Positions 21,351 through 22,420 of a stretch of DNA of 22,420 bases are shown piece by piece (positions within the stretch are counted from its first letter, which is position 1; each line of letters opens with the position of its first letter). The notes beneath the pieces are model-generated. The model did no database searches, was not told where the DNA came from, and saw nothing but the letters and a program-made list of their open reading frames with translations. The translations under genes and the position numbers were made by a program. This stretch comes from a virus: positions 1 through 22,420 of the IMG/VR virus record IMGVR_UViG_3300022540_000165; one strand, 5' to 3'.

Positions 21351-21528
21351 ATACTAATTTTTAATACAAATAAAACTGACACAAAAAAGATTAACTGGTT
21401 AAATTTGATTCACGGGCTATTAGCAAACTATTATTTGATAAAGGTCAAGTTAGAATTAAAAGTTGATACTATTGGCTGCCGCCAGTGTTTATTTGAAACA
21501 GTAAATTTAGAAAGGAGGTTTTGTAATT
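21351..21528. other. Stretch without a convincing gene
   Basis: Between the 13-mer array and the next HNH gene no frame has both a normal start and a ribosome binding site. A plus-strand frame covering 21336-21557 could encode about 70 residues but has only poorly supported TTG/GTG starts and overlaps the HNH gene. A short tract near 21436-21459 is very similar to the leader of the last HNH gene (22344-22366), which suggests this stretch is a mosaic left by HNH-gene movement. Confidence 0.4.
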
Positions 21529-22083
21529 ATGAAATCAAGCGTAATCAAAATATGTAATAATTGCCATAGAGTTTTGAGTGAAGATGATTTTTATTGGTGT
21601 AAAGATAATAGGTCTCCTAATGGTGGTTATAAACATTCTACATGTAAAAGGTGTCATAATAATCAAGTTAAATTATGGCATGAAGATATAAATTATTATT
21701 CAAAGTGGCGGACAAATAATATAGAAAAAATTAGACTATATGATAAAGAATGGAATAAGAAACATCCCAATAGTAATAAGCGAAGATGTAAAAAATCATA
21801 TGAAAAAAATAAAGATAAACGATATATATATGATGCACATAAAAGAGCGAGAAAAAGAAATGCTGCACCAAACCTAACTGAATTAGAAAAGAAAAAAATT
21901 AACCTTTATTACAAGATAAGTCAATATATGGGACCTGATTGGGAAGTCGACCACATTATTCCTCTTAGTAAAGGTGGTCTTCATCATCCAGATAATTTAC
22001 AGGTTATTACTATGAGTGATAATAGAAAGAAATATAATAATGAAGATTATAAAATAGATGATTTGTTTCAGATTCAAATTTAA
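21529..22083 (+). CDS. HNH homing-type endonuclease (copy 2)
   Basis: This 184-residue protein has an AAAGGAGG site about ten bases before its ATG. The N-terminus matches the copy at 17097-17654 (MKSSVIKICNNCHRVLSEDD versus MKSKVIKICSDCRRVLSEDD), with CX2C pairs at Cys 9/12 and 39/42. The nuclease motif is WEVDHIIPLSKGGLHHPDNL with Asp141-His142 and Asn156, followed by Asn165 in 'SDNRKK'. The middle third differs from copy 1, so the DNA-recognition part has probably diverged while the ends stayed the same. Its first 30 bases are identical to copy 3. It lies directly after the origin-like array. Confidence 0.92.
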   Translation: MKSSVIKICNNCHRVLSEDDFYWCKDNRSPNGGYKHSTCKRCHNNQVKLWHEDINYYSKWRTNNIEKIRLYDKEWNKKHPNSNKRRCKKSYEKNKDKRYIYDAHKRARKRNAAPNLTELEKKKINLYYKISQYMGPDWEVDHIIPLSKGGLHHPDNLQVITMSDNRKKYNNEDYKIDDLFQIQI

Positions 22084-22142
22084 GTGTCTTTAATGTAGCC
22101 TTAGTTTAAGTAGAGTCAATAAATTTATGAAGGGAGGTAATT

Positions 22143-22328
22143 ATGCAATTGAAAAGGCAAACAACATATATTATCCTTGAACGCGGGGTCGAGGACCGTG
22201 CTTTATGGGTTGAATTAAATAAGATTGTTGCAGCTTTAAAAGTAAAAGCTGTTAAAGATTTTGTAAATAAATTTCCATTACTTTATGAACTTAAACACAA
22301 TTTAAAACTTGAACTTGATGCACAATAA
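22143..22328 (+). CDS. 61-residue protein, unknown function
   Basis: A GGGAGG site lies before the ATG. The 61 residues (MQLKRQTTYIILERGVEDRA, then a long helix ending in ELDAQ) are basic and helical, without membrane segments or cysteines. It lies between two HNH genes and does not look like part of either. I do not recognise it. It may be an early gene of the original block that the HNH genes flank. Confidence 0.7.
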   Translation: MQLKRQTTYIILERGVEDRALWVELNKIVAALKVKAVKDFVNKFPLLYELKHNLKLELDAQ

Positions 22329-22365
22329 TATAGTTAAATTTTATGATAAAGGAGAATTAGAATTA

Positions 22366-22420
22366 ATGAAATCAAGCGTAATCAAAATATGTAATTCGTG
22401 TCACAGAGTTTTGAGTGAGG
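22366..22420 (+). CDS. HNH homing-type endonuclease (copy 3), 5' end only
   Basis: The ATG at 22366 follows an AAGGAG site, and the frame runs off the right edge. The 18 visible residues, MKSSVIKICNSCHRVLSE, are almost the same as the start of copy 2, and the first 30 bases are identical. The first CX2C pair (Cys 9/12) is present. By this match it should encode another homing-type endonuclease, but the nuclease domain lies outside the window. Confidence 0.8.
   Translation, partial: MKSSVIKICNSCHRVLSE

Noticed and set aside
21336-21557. Plus-strand frame of about 73 residues after the origin-like array
   Set aside because: It has only TTG/GTG starts without a ribosome binding site, overlaps the 13-mers and the start of HNH copy 2, and its last residues are HNH-gene bases read in another frame.
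1-22420. CRISPR arrays, tRNA genes, integrase and insertion sequences
   Set aside because: No regularly spaced repeats longer than the short arrays listed, no cloverleaf-like sequence with a CCA-type end, and no recombinase or transposase motifs were found on either strand.

Overview
The window is part of a tailed double-stranded DNA phage or prophage with siphovirus morphology. It is strongly AT-rich (roughly 30% GC by eye) and uses standard TAA/TAG/TGA stops, with good AGGAGG-type ribosome binding sites on most genes. The tail-tip set (a DUF2460-type protein, a gpL/DUF2163-type protein with four cysteines, and a J/megatron-like hub) is the kind seen in lambda-like phages and gene transfer agents of Gram-negative bacteria. 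A low-GC Gram-negative host is therefore the best inference, but the host cannot be named from this sequence. No integrase, repressor, tRNA, rRNA, CRISPR array or insertion sequence was seen.

Layout: two divergent blocks face away from a non-coding control region at about 18055-18515. The left block (1-18054) lies entirely on the minus strand and reads right to left. It contains a free-standing Lon-type protease domain, an HNH endonuclease, the small terminase, a small membrane protein overlapping the large terminase, the large terminase, a portal fused to a MuF-like domain, an S78 prohead protease with an acidic tail, and the major capsid protein. A 54-residue Cys-rich protein, a head-tail adaptor, an HK97 gp10-like protein, a tail terminator, the tail tube protein and the G/GT tail assembly chaperones follow. 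The chaperones have a complete -1 frameshift element. The tape measure, distal tail, FeS-type hub and a giant fused peptidase-like/J-like hub come next, then a collar-type fibre and fibre-associated genes. This is a nearly complete packaging, head, connector, tail and tip cassette. Most genes overlap or abut, which implies one or a few long transcripts.

The right block (18516-22420) lies on the plus strand. It starts behind two sigma70-like promoters and carries many very small genes with strong ribosome binding sites. These are an AT-hook/NUMOD3/HNH protein, three short membrane proteins, and small proteins of unknown function. A roughly 125-nt stretch that folds into three strong hairpins follows, then a winged-helix protein that is probably the replication initiator. 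Immediately after it lies an origin-like array of three iterons and three AT-rich 13-mers. Two closely related HNH homing-type endonuclease genes, the second cut by the window edge, flank one more unknown small gene.

Most worth a second look are the stand-alone Lon proteolytic domain with its Ser-Lys dyad, the structured intergenic RNA candidate, the iteron/13-mer origin, the textbook GGGAAAT frameshift site with a zinc-ribbon extension, and the peptidase-like/membrane/J fusion that has lost its histidine.
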